Below are positions 45,800-53,872 of a stretch of 64,000 nucleotides of DNA, piece after piece. The DNA is from CAYNUJ01 sp964573255. GTDB lineage: Bacteria; Bacteroidota; Ignavibacteria; Ignavibacteriales; Melioribacteraceae. A program made the translations under genes and the position numbers. The stretch is from assembly GCA_964573255.1 (NCBI GenBank), contig CAZNJB010000006.1, positions 1 through 64,000 on the forward strand. Reading direction: 5' to 3'. Position 1 is the first letter of the stretch. Each line of letters starts with the position of its first letter. The notes beneath the pieces were generated by a model that searched no databases, was not told where the DNA came from, and worked only from the letters and a program-made list of their open reading frames with translations.

Positions 45800-48226
45800 A
45801 TGCAATTTGAATTCCGAATAAACCTCCTAAACGGGGTAATAGAATCCGAAGACAGTAATTTCTTTTTAGCTACAGAGTTTAAGAAGAACGACCTAAAAAC
45901 ACTCGCCCCACACAAAATTTTTCCCGATAGGGATTTTTATCAATCTATTGTCGCTCGGTTTAATTCCCGTTCTTCCGAAAAAGTCCACTTCTATAATTAT
46001 TTATATACTATTGATGCAAGAAGAATCCGTGTAACCGGAACTGCAATCAGATATGAGGAAGGGTTTTTATTCAGATGCAGAAGAGAAAAAATAAAGGATG
46101 CGACATTTGTCGAATTCGAACAGAAGAATTCATTACTTACAGCCATTAATAAATCCGCAGAATTATTTTTATCCCAGCTGAATTGGAAAAATGTGATTTA
46201 TAAAACATTACAATTAATTTCCAGAGCAGGGAATTTTTCTTCAGTTAGACTGTGGCAATTTACTCGGGATAACGAAAAAAGATTAACCCTATTATTAAAA
46301 GGTACTAACAATTCCAATTCATTTAGTTTTATAAACAAAGAAATTCAAAGCAAGAATTTTGAACCTTACCTTATTAGATTAAAAAAGAATGAGAGCATAA
46401 TAAGTCTTCACCCGGTGAATTTGCTCGATAACAATCACAAATCCGAACTTTTCATTCCAGTAATTATCGAAAAATCAATCTGGGGAGCTTTGGAAATTCT
46501 GGATATAAATGAGAGGAGATGGAGTTCCGATGAGATAACCGCAATCGAATCTTTTGCAAAAATTTTAGCATCTGCTATCAGAAGTTATTCTATAAATAAA
46601 AAATTAGAAGAAACTCAGAAAAAATTAAATTTAATAACACACACTACACGAAGCGTTTTTTACAGCCGCAAGATAGATCAAGATGGATTTGATTACATTT
46701 CCCCTTCATACAAAAGTTTGGTAAAAGGAAACGGAGATAATGATCCAATAGATATTATCAACGATTTGGTTCTTGAAAAAGATAAAAAGAGAATAGTTTA
46801 TCGGGATGAAAATACAAATATTCAATTGGTTTCCGATTCAGAGAAACCATTATATATTATGGACAAAAAGTTTCCGTGGTATGATGAGAATGGCAGGACA
46901 TACGGGGTAATAGGAATACTTCAGGATATCACCGAAACGATGGAGCATCAAATACAATTAACAAGAAATAATAAGGTATTAAATGCAGTTAATAATTTCA
47001 CTCAGTTAGTTTTAAATAAAAAAGATCCGGATACAAACCTGAATAGACTTCTGAAATACATTGGAGAAGCTGTAGAAACCGACAGAGTATTTCTATTCAC
47101 AAAAAATGAAAACACTTCGAAATTTTCACTAAACTCATTTTGGTTCAATAATAAATTCAATGAAGAAGAAAGTGACATTTATGAATTAGAATTCTCACAA
47201 GAAGAGATTGACTCCTTGAGCCAAAAACTTTCGAGCGGAAGAGCTGTAATCAGCGAACAAAATAAATTAAATAGAGGAGCAAAATCCTCCTTAATTCTTC
47301 CGATATTCAAGAATAACTCTCTCTATGCCTTCTTAGGATTTGATGAATTTAAGAGCAAAAGAGAATGGACTAAGGCAGAACAGGATGCTCTCGGTATTGC
47401 AGCAAAAGTAATAGGAGCTTCTTTTGAACTAACGGATTATATTTCAGAATTAATAATTGCCAAGAAAGAAGCACAAAAATCGGATAGATTGAAATCGGAA
47501 TTTATATCTCAGATTTCGCACGAAATACGTTCACCTTTAAATATTATTATGTCATTTCTCGGAATGATGTGGGAAGAACTGAGAGAAACAAATCGAGAAG
47601 AAATTACCGACATATACGATACAATCCAAAAAGCATCCAAAAGATTGGTTAGATCAGTTGACTTGTTAATTGAGGCAAGTACAATTCAATCCGGTATGTA
47701 CGATGCAAATTTCGAAAAATTTGACTTCATTGAAGATATAGTTCACCCATTATTCGTAACCAATAAACCGAAGAGCGAAAAGAAAAAGGTTTTATTATTA
47801 AGAGAATCATCCAGTCTGGAAAGAACTGTTTTCGGAGATAAAAAAAGCCTTTTTGCAATGATGGATAATTTACTGAGCAATGCAATAAAGTATACTGATG
47901 AAGGTCATATTAAAGTGATTGATTATAACGAGGGGAATAATATTATAATAGAGATAGAGGATACAGGCAGAGGAATTTCTCCTGAATATCTTTCAAAAAT
48001 GTATTTTCCCTTTACTCAGGAATCTGAAGGACTGGATAGATCTGATGACGGATTAGGTTTGGGAATGTTTATCGTAAAAAAATATTGTGAAATAAACAAT
48101 GTCGAACTATCGGTGGACAGCAAAGTATCCGAAGGCACCAAGTTCACAATTAAGATTCCATTAGCAAAATTCAAAGATAGTAACTGCGAAGCTCAAAATT
48201 CATTAAGTAAATTTAGAGCCGGCTAG
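45800..48226 (+). CDS. Soluble GAF/PAS sensor histidine kinase
   Basis: Cytoplasmic sensor kinase of 808 residues with no membrane helix. An N-terminal region is followed by a GAF domain (about 105-265), a PAS-like segment (about 275-385, ending 'GVIGILQDITE'), a second GAF domain (about 395-555), the dimerisation/phosphoacceptor box 'EFISQISHEIRSPLN' near 570-585 and the ATPase domain with 'NLLSNAIKYTDEG', 'EDTGRGISPEY' and 'DDGLGLGMFIVKKY'. Partner regulator not adjacent. It is divergent from mraZ with 183 bases between them. Its last codons and TAG stop (48224-48226) lie inside the convergent tRNA-Thr gene. Confidence 0.93.
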   Translation: MQFEFRINLLNGVIESEDSNFFLATEFKKNDLKTLAPHKIFPDRDFYQSIVARFNSRSSEKVHFYNYLYTIDARRIRVTGTAIRYEEGFLFRCRREKIKDATFVEFEQKNSLLTAINKSAELFLSQLNWKNVIYKTLQLISRAGNFSSVRLWQFTRDNEKRLTLLLKGTNNSNSFSFINKEIQSKNFEPYLIRLKKNESIISLHPVNLLDNNHKSELFIPVIIEKSIWGALEILDINERRWSSDEITAIESFAKILASAIRSYSINKKLEETQKKLNLITHTTRSVFYSRKIDQDGFDYISPSYKSLVKGNGDNDPIDIINDLVLEKDKKRIVYRDENTNIQLVSDSEKPLYIMDKKFPWYDENGRTYGVIGILQDITETMEHQIQLTRNNKVLNAVNNFTQLVLNKKDPDTNLNRLLKYIGEAVETDRVFLFTKNENTSKFSLNSFWFNNKFNEEESDIYELEFSQEEIDSLSQKLSSGRAVISEQNKLNRGAKSSLILPIFKNNSLYAFLGFDEFKSKREWTKAEQDALGIAAKVIGASFELTDYISELIIAKKEAQKSDRLKSEFISQISHEIRSPLNIIMSFLGMMWEELRETNREEITDIYDTIQKASKRLVRSVDLLIEASTIQSGMYDANFEKFDFIEDIVHPLFVTNKPKSEKKKVLLLRESSSLERTVFGDKKSLFAMMDNLLSNAIKYTDEGHIKVIDYNEGNNIIIEIEDTGRGISPEYLSKMYFPFTQESEGLDRSDDGLGLGMFIVKKYCEINNVELSVDSKVSEGTKFTIKIPLAKFKDSNCEAQNSLSKFRAG

Positions 48227-48289
48227 CGGACTTGAACCGCTGACCTATTCATTACGAGTGAATTGCTCTACCAACTGAGCTAAGCCGGC
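48217..48289 (-). tRNA. tRNA-Thr (CGT anticodon)
   Basis: A complete 73-base cloverleaf on the minus strand. The acceptor stem GCCGGCT pairs with AGCCGGC, the D-arm is GCTC-AGTTGGTA-GAGC, the anticodon stem ATTCA/TGAAT encloses the loop CTCGTAA with anticodon CGT, which reads ACG (threonine), and the T-arm is AGCGG-TTCAAGT-CCGCT. The discriminator base is T. CCA is not encoded and must be added. The 3' ten bases overlap the end of the opposite-strand histidine kinase gene. Confidence 0.96.
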
Positions 48290-48299
48290 TAATAAGAAA

Positions 48300-48395
48300 T
48301 TATTTCAATTTCTTTTTGTGTCTGTTCTTACGCAATCTCTTTTTTCTTTTATGCGTCGCCATTTTATGACGTTTTCTTTTTTTACCGCTTGGCAT
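48300..48395 (-). CDS. AURKAIP1/COX24-type small ribosomal protein (31 aa)
   Basis: A 31-residue, extremely basic protein starting MPSGKKRKRHKMATHKRKK and ending KNRHKKKLK. It matches the AURKAIP1/COX24 domain (mitochondrial mS38 family), whose bacterial members are tiny Lys/Arg-rich proteins; mycobacterial bS22, a small-subunit protein, is related. A strong GGAGG ribosome site lies seven bases before the ATG. It sits 14 bases after the TPR gene and 10 before the tRNA. Easily missed because of its length, but composition and ribosome site make it convincing. Confidence 0.88.
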   Translation of the reverse strand: MPSGKKRKRHKMATHKRKKRLRKNRHKKKLK

Positions 48396-48409
48396 ATCAA
48401 AGCCTCCAA

Positions 48410-49120
48410 TTAGTTTTGATTAATCAAATTCATTGCTTTCTTTGCTATATCCGCATTCGGATTTATATCCACGGCTTTCTTCCACCATTTCTTTGCTTCT
48501 TCAATATTACCCATAGCAGAATTTACAATTCCAATATTAAAATTACCAATCTGGTGGCGTGGATTTATTTGAATTCCTTTTTTCATTGCCTTCAAGGCTT
48601 CATCATAATTGCTCAAACTATAATAGCAGACTCCCATATCTATAAGCACATCGGGAGTATTCGGATATTTTGCTAAATATTGTTTATATCTCTCTATAGC
48701 TTTTTGATAAAAACCAGAATCGTTCAATAAATGTGCTAATTTCAATAAAGAATCGAAATCATTTGGATTGGCAGCAACGACAGATTCTAAGGTTTTTATA
48801 TTTTGTAGAGCACTTAAGTCAACGCCTGCATGAGGATTATTCTGTGAAAATTGCTGTTGCGTAGCATTAAAAGTGGGAGCCGGAGAATCGAATATTCCTG
48901 CAGAATATAAAATAACTATACCAACAATAACCAAACCTACCACAGAATAAACAATAGTCGAAGTATTGATTTGTTTGCCTGCAGAAGTAACATTTTTATT
49001 GCTGTGTTGGTTTTTCTTATTCTTTCCTTTTTTCAGGCTTGCACCACAGGAAGAACAGAAATTAGCAGTACTACTATTTTCTTCTCCGCAAACATTACAA
49101 TAAATTAAACTTTTAGGCAT
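48410..49120 (-). CDS. Zinc-ribbon, membrane-anchored TPR protein
   Basis: A 236-residue protein with three parts. An N-terminal zinc ribbon has two CxxC pairs (YCNVC near 7-11 and FCSSC near 20-24). A single hydrophobic helix lies at about 56-78 ('VVGLVIVGIVILYSAGIF'). The C-terminal half (about 115-230) holds three to four TPR repeats ('KAIERYKQYLAKYPNTPDVLI'-type units, described in part). It may be a scaffold at the membrane with the zinc ribbon in the cytoplasm; no specific function is known. It overlaps the HU gene by one base, so the two are co-translated. Confidence 0.8.
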   Translation of the reverse strand: MPKSLIYCNVCGEENSSTANFCSSCGASLKKGKNKKNQHSNKNVTSAGKQINTSTIVYSVVGLVIVGIVILYSAGIFDSPAPTFNATQQQFSQNNPHAGVDLSALQNIKTLESVVAANPNDFDSLLKLAHLLNDSGFYQKAIERYKQYLAKYPNTPDVLIDMGVCYYSLSNYDEALKAMKKGIQINPRHQIGNFNIGIVNSAMGNIEEAKKWWKKAVDINPNADIAKKAMNLINQN

Positions 49121-49434
49121 TAATTATTTTCTCCGCTATTTCTCTCTAATTCCTTCATTCCCCTATCTACAGCATTTTTGAAATCCTTAGAGAATTTGAA
49201 AACCGGTACGTAGTGTTGTTCAACAAAAACTTTTTCACCAGTTCTGGGGTTGCGAGCAAAGCGTGCATTTTTCTTTTTCACCTTGTAACTACCGAAACCT
49301 CTGATCTCTATTCCGTTTCCTTCCCGCAGGGCCTGTATTACCGTATTAAGAAATCCTTCTATAATAGCTTCGGTTTCTAATTTAGTAAGGCCAGTTCCGG
49401 CTGCTACTCTTTCAACGATGTCTGCTTTTGTCAT
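49120..49434 (-). CDS. HU/IHF-family DNA-binding protein
   Basis: Nucleoid protein of 104 residues. 'MTKADIVERVAAGTGLTK' opens the helical dimerisation part, 'GIEIRGFGSYKVKKKNARFARNP' (here split: 'IEIRGFGSYKV', 'ARFARNPRTGE') forms the beta arm with the 'RNPRTGE' tip that inserts into the minor groove, and the extra 'VPVFKFSKDFKNAV' end is like IHF/HU. The C-terminal extension of about ten residues is acidic. It begins the short HU-TPR-ribosomal protein-tRNA string. Paralogue type (HU versus IHF) is not resolvable here. Confidence 0.94.
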   Translation of the reverse strand: MTKADIVERVAAGTGLTKLETEAIIEGFLNTVIQALREGNGIEIRGFGSYKVKKKNARFARNPRTGEKVFVEQHYVPVFKFSKDFKNAVDRGMKELERNSGENN

Positions 49435-49569
49435 TATAACCCCAATGAATGTTATATTTAAAAAAGTAAAGCTTCGAAATATATCAATTTACCTTCTAAA
49501 ATCAAACCCACTTTTACGCTATATTATTATAATTAAATGAGTTAGCAAAAACCCTTAAAAATATCTCAT

Positions 49570-49654
49570 TTTGAGACACGTGTCCAATATTAAACTTAAT
49601 TGTTTGAACAAATGTCCGTTTTTGCCCTAAAATCGTTCTGGCACAACAATTGTT
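49570..49654 (+). promoter_or_regulatory. Sigma-54-like promoter with two upstream sites
   Basis: TGGCACAACAATTGTT (49639-49654) matches the -24/-12 consensus (TGGCAC-N5-TTGC) except that the -12 GC is GT. It overlaps a perfect 14-base palindrome, ACAACAATTGTTGT (49643-49656). Upstream lie two similar sites, TTTGAGACACGTGTCC (49570-49585, containing the palindrome GACACGTGTC) and TTTGAACAAATGTCC (49603-49617), about 32 bases apart. They could be activator or repressor sites. Distance to the start codon of the next gene is 38 bases. The rest of the 258-base gap to the HU gene is A/T-rich. Confidence 0.4.
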
Positions 49655-49692
49655 GTTTCATTTTGATATACTAATTAGGGAGGATCAAAAAT

Positions 49693-50211
49693 ATGGCTTT
49701 AATTGATATTGTTTATAAAAGTTTACTTTTGTTTTCATCTATTTTTATAGGGGTTCTAATCATTTCATATGTTTCATACAAGATTAAAAATAAAGGTAAA
49801 GCTCTCAACCCTCATTTACAGACAGAACTGGAAGATAATATGCCAGGACAACTATTTCAGGCTCAAAAACAATTTATGACAACCAGCATCTACTCAGAAT
49901 CCGGCATTATACCTTCAGAGACCTATCACAAAAACCATATTACTTCACCGCAATATGAACCGGCAAACACAAACATCAACGAACAGAAAAAGTTAAGATA
50001 TACAAAAGTAGATGTTTTACATCATCCCTCTTCAAAAAAACACACATCCAGAAAACCCTCTTCAACTTATTATATCCAAAAAGATAATATTTCCAACCTC
50101 TATTCCGATAAAACAAAATACGGAAGCTATTGCCTGTCTTCGGCAAATATATTAAATTACTATGATGATAATAACGATAATGAATTTTATTTGTTTAGAA
50201 CCAAATATTAA
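49693..50211 (+). CDS. Bitopic protein with low-complexity tail (paralogue 1)
   Basis: A 172-residue protein I do not recognise. A short N-terminus 'MALIDIVYKSL' precedes one hydrophobic helix (about 12-27) and a basic 'YKIKNKGK', so the tail faces the cytoplasm (positive-inside rule). The tail (30-172) is polar and rich in Asn, Ser, Tyr, Lys and His, and is probably disordered. It ends in an acidic patch 'DDNNDNEFYLF'. The next gene has the same architecture, a matching N-terminus and a similar acidic end, so the two form a family. GGGAGGATC is a strong ribosome site. A sigma-54-like promoter lies upstream. Confidence 0.75.
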   Translation: MALIDIVYKSLLLFSSIFIGVLIISYVSYKIKNKGKALNPHLQTELEDNMPGQLFQAQKQFMTTSIYSESGIIPSETYHKNHITSPQYEPANTNINEQKKLRYTKVDVLHHPSSKKHTSRKPSSTYYIQKDNISNLYSDKTKYGSYCLSSANILNYYDDNNDNEFYLFRTKY

Positions 50212-50291
50212 GCGGGATTATTAAATCTTATTTAATATAAAATTATAGCTTCTGCATATTTTTATTTTAGCAGAAAGAAGGAGATCTTTAA

Positions 50292-50915
50292 TTGGACTTA
50301 ATTGAAATAGTAACGAAAAGTCTAACATACTTTGCTATTCTTGCGATAATAGTCATTGTCGGCTCTTATGTATCGTACAAGGTTAGAAAAAAATTAACCG
50401 GAGAAAAATTACCATATGAAGACGATCTAGAGAAAGCCAAAGCTGCTGCAAAGGCTAGCAAATCACAAGCTAAGAAGCAGAAAAAACCTTCTGAGGCAAA
50501 ATCCGATGATGAAAAGGATCTCAAAAAGCCCGTAATTATACACTCTTCTTCGGTTAAACATATCCATGTAAAGAAAAAAATTTCAGATAAAACCGGAACC
50601 AATCAAATTACCGAGGAAGATTATAGACGTAAAAAGGCTGAATATGAGAGGAGGAAAAAGAGAAAATCCACTCAAATGTTTACCCGCAAACATAGAATCC
50701 AAATAGTGAATAAAAATTATACTTCTCCCCCTGTTTCCGATTTGGAAACTAAAACACCAACTTATGAAAAGGTTAGAACTAGAAAATCGGAAGAAACAAT
50801 AAGTCCTAAGAAAAAGAAAAAATTACAGTCTCTCGATGAAAACGTATTGGATAAATACGCTGCCGAAGATGACGATCAATTCTTCACATTAAAACCTGGA
50901 AAAAAAGACGATTAA
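50292..50915 (+). CDS. Bitopic protein with lysine-rich tail (paralogue 2)
   Basis: A 207-residue protein of unknown family. The N-terminus 'DLIEIVTKSL' aligns with paralogue 1, followed by a helix (about 11-27) and 'SYVSYKVRKK', where paralogue 1 has 'SYVSYKIKNK'. The tail is highly charged with KKKK runs and a block of 'RRKKAEYERRKKRK', likely nucleic-acid or phospholipid binding, and ends 'AEDDDQFFTLKPGKKDD'. The TTG at 50292 is the start: it matches the paralogue's first residues and has AAGGAG eight bases upstream. Gap of 80 bases after paralogue 1 with a TTCTGC/GCAGAA hairpin (50250-50275) close to the ribosome site. Confidence 0.75.
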   Translation: MDLIEIVTKSLTYFAILAIIVIVGSYVSYKVRKKLTGEKLPYEDDLEKAKAAAKASKSQAKKQKKPSEAKSDDEKDLKKPVIIHSSSVKHIHVKKKISDKTGTNQITEEDYRRKKAEYERRKKRKSTQMFTRKHRIQIVNKNYTSPPVSDLETKTPTYEKVRTRKSEETISPKKKKKLQSLDENVLDKYAAEDDDQFFTLKPGKKDD

Positions 50916-50926
50916 TTCAGTCTTTT
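50903..50926. terminator. Weak bidirectional terminator
   Basis: AAAAGAC (50903-50909) and GTCTTTT (50920-50926) form a seven-pair stem between the convergent paralogue 2 gene and the IMPDH/GMPR-family gene. The stem covers the stop codon of paralogue 2. Short T runs follow in both directions. Confidence 0.45.
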
Positions 50927-50938
50927 CTGCAAGTTTAT

Positions 50939-51955
50939 TTATTTTTTAGGAAGTCTTTCCAAATATGAACTATTACTCAAGACTGCAAAAGTCTCCGTAG
51001 CTTTTAATTCATCTATACTTAAACAATTCATATAACTCATTGCCGATCTCAAGCCATCGGAAATTGAATTCACTACATGTTCAACGTTTCCTTTATAAGG
51101 TATCATAGTTTCTTCCCCTTCAATGAATTCATTTTTCATCTTAACACCGAATGATGCCGATCCTCTATACTTTTTCCACAGCTGATCATTATATTTTATT
51201 ACTTCACCCGGAGCTTCCCTTGTGCCGGCCAACATTCTACCCAGCATAACTACATCTGCACCAAGAGCAATCGCTTTTGCTACATCACCCGGGGATTTGA
51301 TCCCGCCATCTGCAATTAAAGCGATTTTTAAATTATCCTTCTCCCGCGCAAAGTAAGCATCGAGTAACGAGGAAACTTGACCTATTCCTATTCCCGTTTG
51401 GATTGATGTAGTACAAACACTCCCGCCGCCAATACCAATCCGTACGGCATCAGCACCTGCATTCACTAAATCCTTCAATGTATCACCGCAAGCAATATTA
51501 CCTACCATTACGGGAACGCCATATTTACTTTTAATTTCCTCACATTTATTTAATACCATTCTATTATTTGCATTTGCTGTATCAATACAAATCAATATGT
51601 TTTTGGAAGCTAAATATTCAATAACACTCTCTTCTGTATTTAAGCCTACGGAAACAGCTTTAATTTTTTGAGCAGTTTCTTCATCATTCAACACATCAGA
51701 AAGGGATGAATCGAATCTGTTAAGAACCCCAAGGCACCCCATCGAATCCAAAGCCTTAGCCATTTCAATTCCTGTAACCGTATCCATAGGACTTGAAAGA
51801 ACCGGCAAAGACAATTCCAAATTAATAAAATTAGTTTGCGTGTTAGCTTCTACTCTGCTTTTAATTTGGGAAATTTGTGTTGGAACCAGACTAATATCAT
51901 CGTAAGTTAAGGAAAGAGAATAATTGTTTAAATCCGCTTTAGAATAAATCTTCAT
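50939..51955 (-). CDS. IMP dehydrogenase/GMP reductase family protein (no CBS domains)
   Basis: TIM-barrel enzyme of 338 residues. 'LSSPMDTVT' near 51-59, 'IGIGGGSVCTTS' near 168-179 with the catalytic cysteine, 'LIADGGIKSPGDVAKA' near 210-225 and 'GNVEHVVNSISDG' near 290 are family motifs. There are no CBS domains, and the mobile flap with the Arg-Tyr pair of IMP dehydrogenase is missing; the short 'GEETMIPYKGNVEH' segment resembles GMP reductase. The likely reaction is therefore GMP to IMP, but the 'CTTSIQTGIG' loop differs from both classes, so I leave the symbol open. Convergent with the paralogue pair. Confidence 0.85.
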   Translation of the reverse strand: MKIYSKADLNNYSLSLTYDDISLVPTQISQIKSRVEANTQTNFINLELSLPVLSSPMDTVTGIEMAKALDSMGCLGVLNRFDSSLSDVLNDEETAQKIKAVSVGLNTEESVIEYLASKNILICIDTANANNRMVLNKCEEIKSKYGVPVMVGNIACGDTLKDLVNAGADAVRIGIGGGSVCTTSIQTGIGIGQVSSLLDAYFAREKDNLKIALIADGGIKSPGDVAKAIALGADVVMLGRMLAGTREAPGEVIKYNDQLWKKYRGSASFGVKMKNEFIEGEETMIPYKGNVEHVVNSISDGLRSAMSYMNCLSIDELKATETFAVLSNSSYLERLPKK

Positions 51956-51971
51956 TTTTAGCTCCGCTTAT

Positions 51972-53807
51972 TTATATTAATTTTTCTAATTTATTTAACA
52001 GAGAATTAAATTTATCTACAACCGCTAAAATTGGTTCCGAAACGGTCATATCCACACCCGCATCCTTCAGAATATCGATTGAGTACTTTGAACTTCCGCT
52101 TTTCAGAAATTCCAAGTATCTATCGACTGCCGGTTTGCCTTCGGTGATTATATTCTTAGCTAAGGTTTCAGAAGCAGCAAAACCTGTCGCATACTGATAA
52201 ACATAAAAATTGTAATAGAAATGAGGAACGCGAGCCCAAGTATATTTTTCTTCCTCATCAACAATCATTTCATTTCCCCAATATTCAGAATACAATTTTC
52301 CGTAAAGATCACATAAGGAATCGGGTGTATGAGCTTCTCCCCTTTCACTTATTTGATGCGTCAACATTTCGAATTCCGCAAATCTTGTTTGCCTGTAAAA
52401 TGTTGTCACAGCATTTAAAAGAAACTTTTCGATTAGATATTTTTTCTCTTCCACACTGTTGGAGTTCTCTATTAAATAATTTAATAGCAAGGCTTCATTA
52501 GTTGTAGAAGCCACTTCTGCGAGAAATATTGTATAATCGGCATAGGGATAAGGCTGATTTTCTATTGTCAGATAGGAATGCAGACAATGTCCCATCTCGT
52601 GAGCAAGAGTAAAAACATCATTCAAATTATTGTTCCAATTCAGTAAAACGAATGGATGCACTCCGTATGTTGTACCTGAAGAATAAGCTCCTGCTCTTTT
52701 ATTTTTTGTTTCGTATACATCAAGCCATCTATTGTCAAATGCATATTTTAATTGATCGATATATTCGCCGCCCATCGGTTCAAGAGCCTTTAAGACTATT
52801 TCTTTCCCTTCTTCGAATGAATAGTCCTTTTGAATAGACGGAAATAAAGTAACATATGAATCGTACGGATGAAGTTCATCCAATTTTAATATCTTTTTCT
52901 TTAATGAAGCCCATCTTTGCAATGGTTGCAAATTATCTTTCACAGACTTCACCAAATTAGTATAAACTTCTACCGGAATATTATTCGGCGTTAAAGCTGC
53001 TTCCAGAGTAGAGCCATAATTTCTAGCTTTTGCTTTGAATATACTAGCTTTAATATTTCCGTTGAACAGAGAACAAAAAGTATTTTTATGCTGAATTATA
53101 GGTTGATAAAATCCTTTGTAAACTCTTTTCCTGTAATCCCTGTTATTCGAAAAAAGAGCTGCAGTATATCTTCCATGGGATATTTCGATTTCATTTCCGT
53201 TTTCATCTTCAACTTTAGGAAAAACTATATCCGCATTTTCCAGAAGACTGAAGGTGTTGTATGGGACATCGGTAACAGGCGATGCAAGAGCCATTAACCT
53301 CTCCTGCTCCTTCGGAAGTGTATGCTTTTTAGTCCTAAATATATCTTCCAATTCGTGTTTATATATTTGAAGTTCCGGTTTTTCTTTCAAGAACTCTTCA
53401 ATTCTGGATTCGGGAATTGTTAAAATTTCAGGTTTGACGAAAGAACCATATTCGGAAATATTTGCATAAAGGGTCAATACTTTGTCGTATCTTGCTTGTG
53501 CTTCCGAATCGCCCAAATCCAAGTCTTTAGACAGCATAGCATAAAGATAAACCTTTCCCATTTTAATTCCGATTTCCTCTTCAAATTTGAAACAGGAAAG
53601 GAATGTTTCGGCATTTTCGCCTAATCTATTTTCGAATTCTTTAATTTTAGCTGAATTCTCACTTAACCAATCGAAATCTTTTTGCCATTCTTCTTGACTT
53701 GAATAAATATCTTCTAATTTCCATTTATACGATTCTTCTACCTGACTACGCGTTAATAACGCACCGGTTGATTCGGTAGAAAAATGATTTATAAATTCTC
53801 TAAACAT
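51972..53807 (-). CDS. pepF: Oligoendopeptidase F (M3 family)
   Basis: Zinc metallopeptidase of 611 residues that degrades peptides of about 7-17 residues in the cytoplasm. The zinc site 'HEMGH' sits in 'TLAHEMGHCLHSY' near 390, with the third ligand glutamate in 'FLAEVASTTNEALL' about 25 residues later. Family M3B segments 'WNNNLNDVFTL' and 'YQYATGFAASE' are present. The ATG at 53807 has GGAG seven bases upstream and is preferred over a TTG ten codons earlier. It is 16 bases before the IMPDH-family gene. Confidence 0.94.
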   Translation of the reverse strand: MFREFINHFSTESTGALLTRSQVEESYKWKLEDIYSSQEEWQKDFDWLSENSAKIKEFENRLGENAETFLSCFKFEEEIGIKMGKVYLYAMLSKDLDLGDSEAQARYDKVLTLYANISEYGSFVKPEILTIPESRIEEFLKEKPELQIYKHELEDIFRTKKHTLPKEQERLMALASPVTDVPYNTFSLLENADIVFPKVEDENGNEIEISHGRYTAALFSNNRDYRKRVYKGFYQPIIQHKNTFCSLFNGNIKASIFKAKARNYGSTLEAALTPNNIPVEVYTNLVKSVKDNLQPLQRWASLKKKILKLDELHPYDSYVTLFPSIQKDYSFEEGKEIVLKALEPMGGEYIDQLKYAFDNRWLDVYETKNKRAGAYSSGTTYGVHPFVLLNWNNNLNDVFTLAHEMGHCLHSYLTIENQPYPYADYTIFLAEVASTTNEALLLNYLIENSNSVEEKKYLIEKFLLNAVTTFYRQTRFAEFEMLTHQISERGEAHTPDSLCDLYGKLYSEYWGNEMIVDEEEKYTWARVPHFYYNFYVYQYATGFAASETLAKNIITEGKPAVDRYLEFLKSGSSKYSIDILKDAGVDMTVSEPILAVVDKFNSLLNKLEKLI

Positions 53808-53872
53808 TATATCTCCAAAAGATTTTAAAAGAAACAAGCAAAAGTATTTTATTAGCTTATATCATCAAAATT

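Noticed and set aside
53808..53837. TTG start ten codons upstream in pepF
   Set aside because: The ATG at 53807 has GGAG at the correct distance; the TTG has none.
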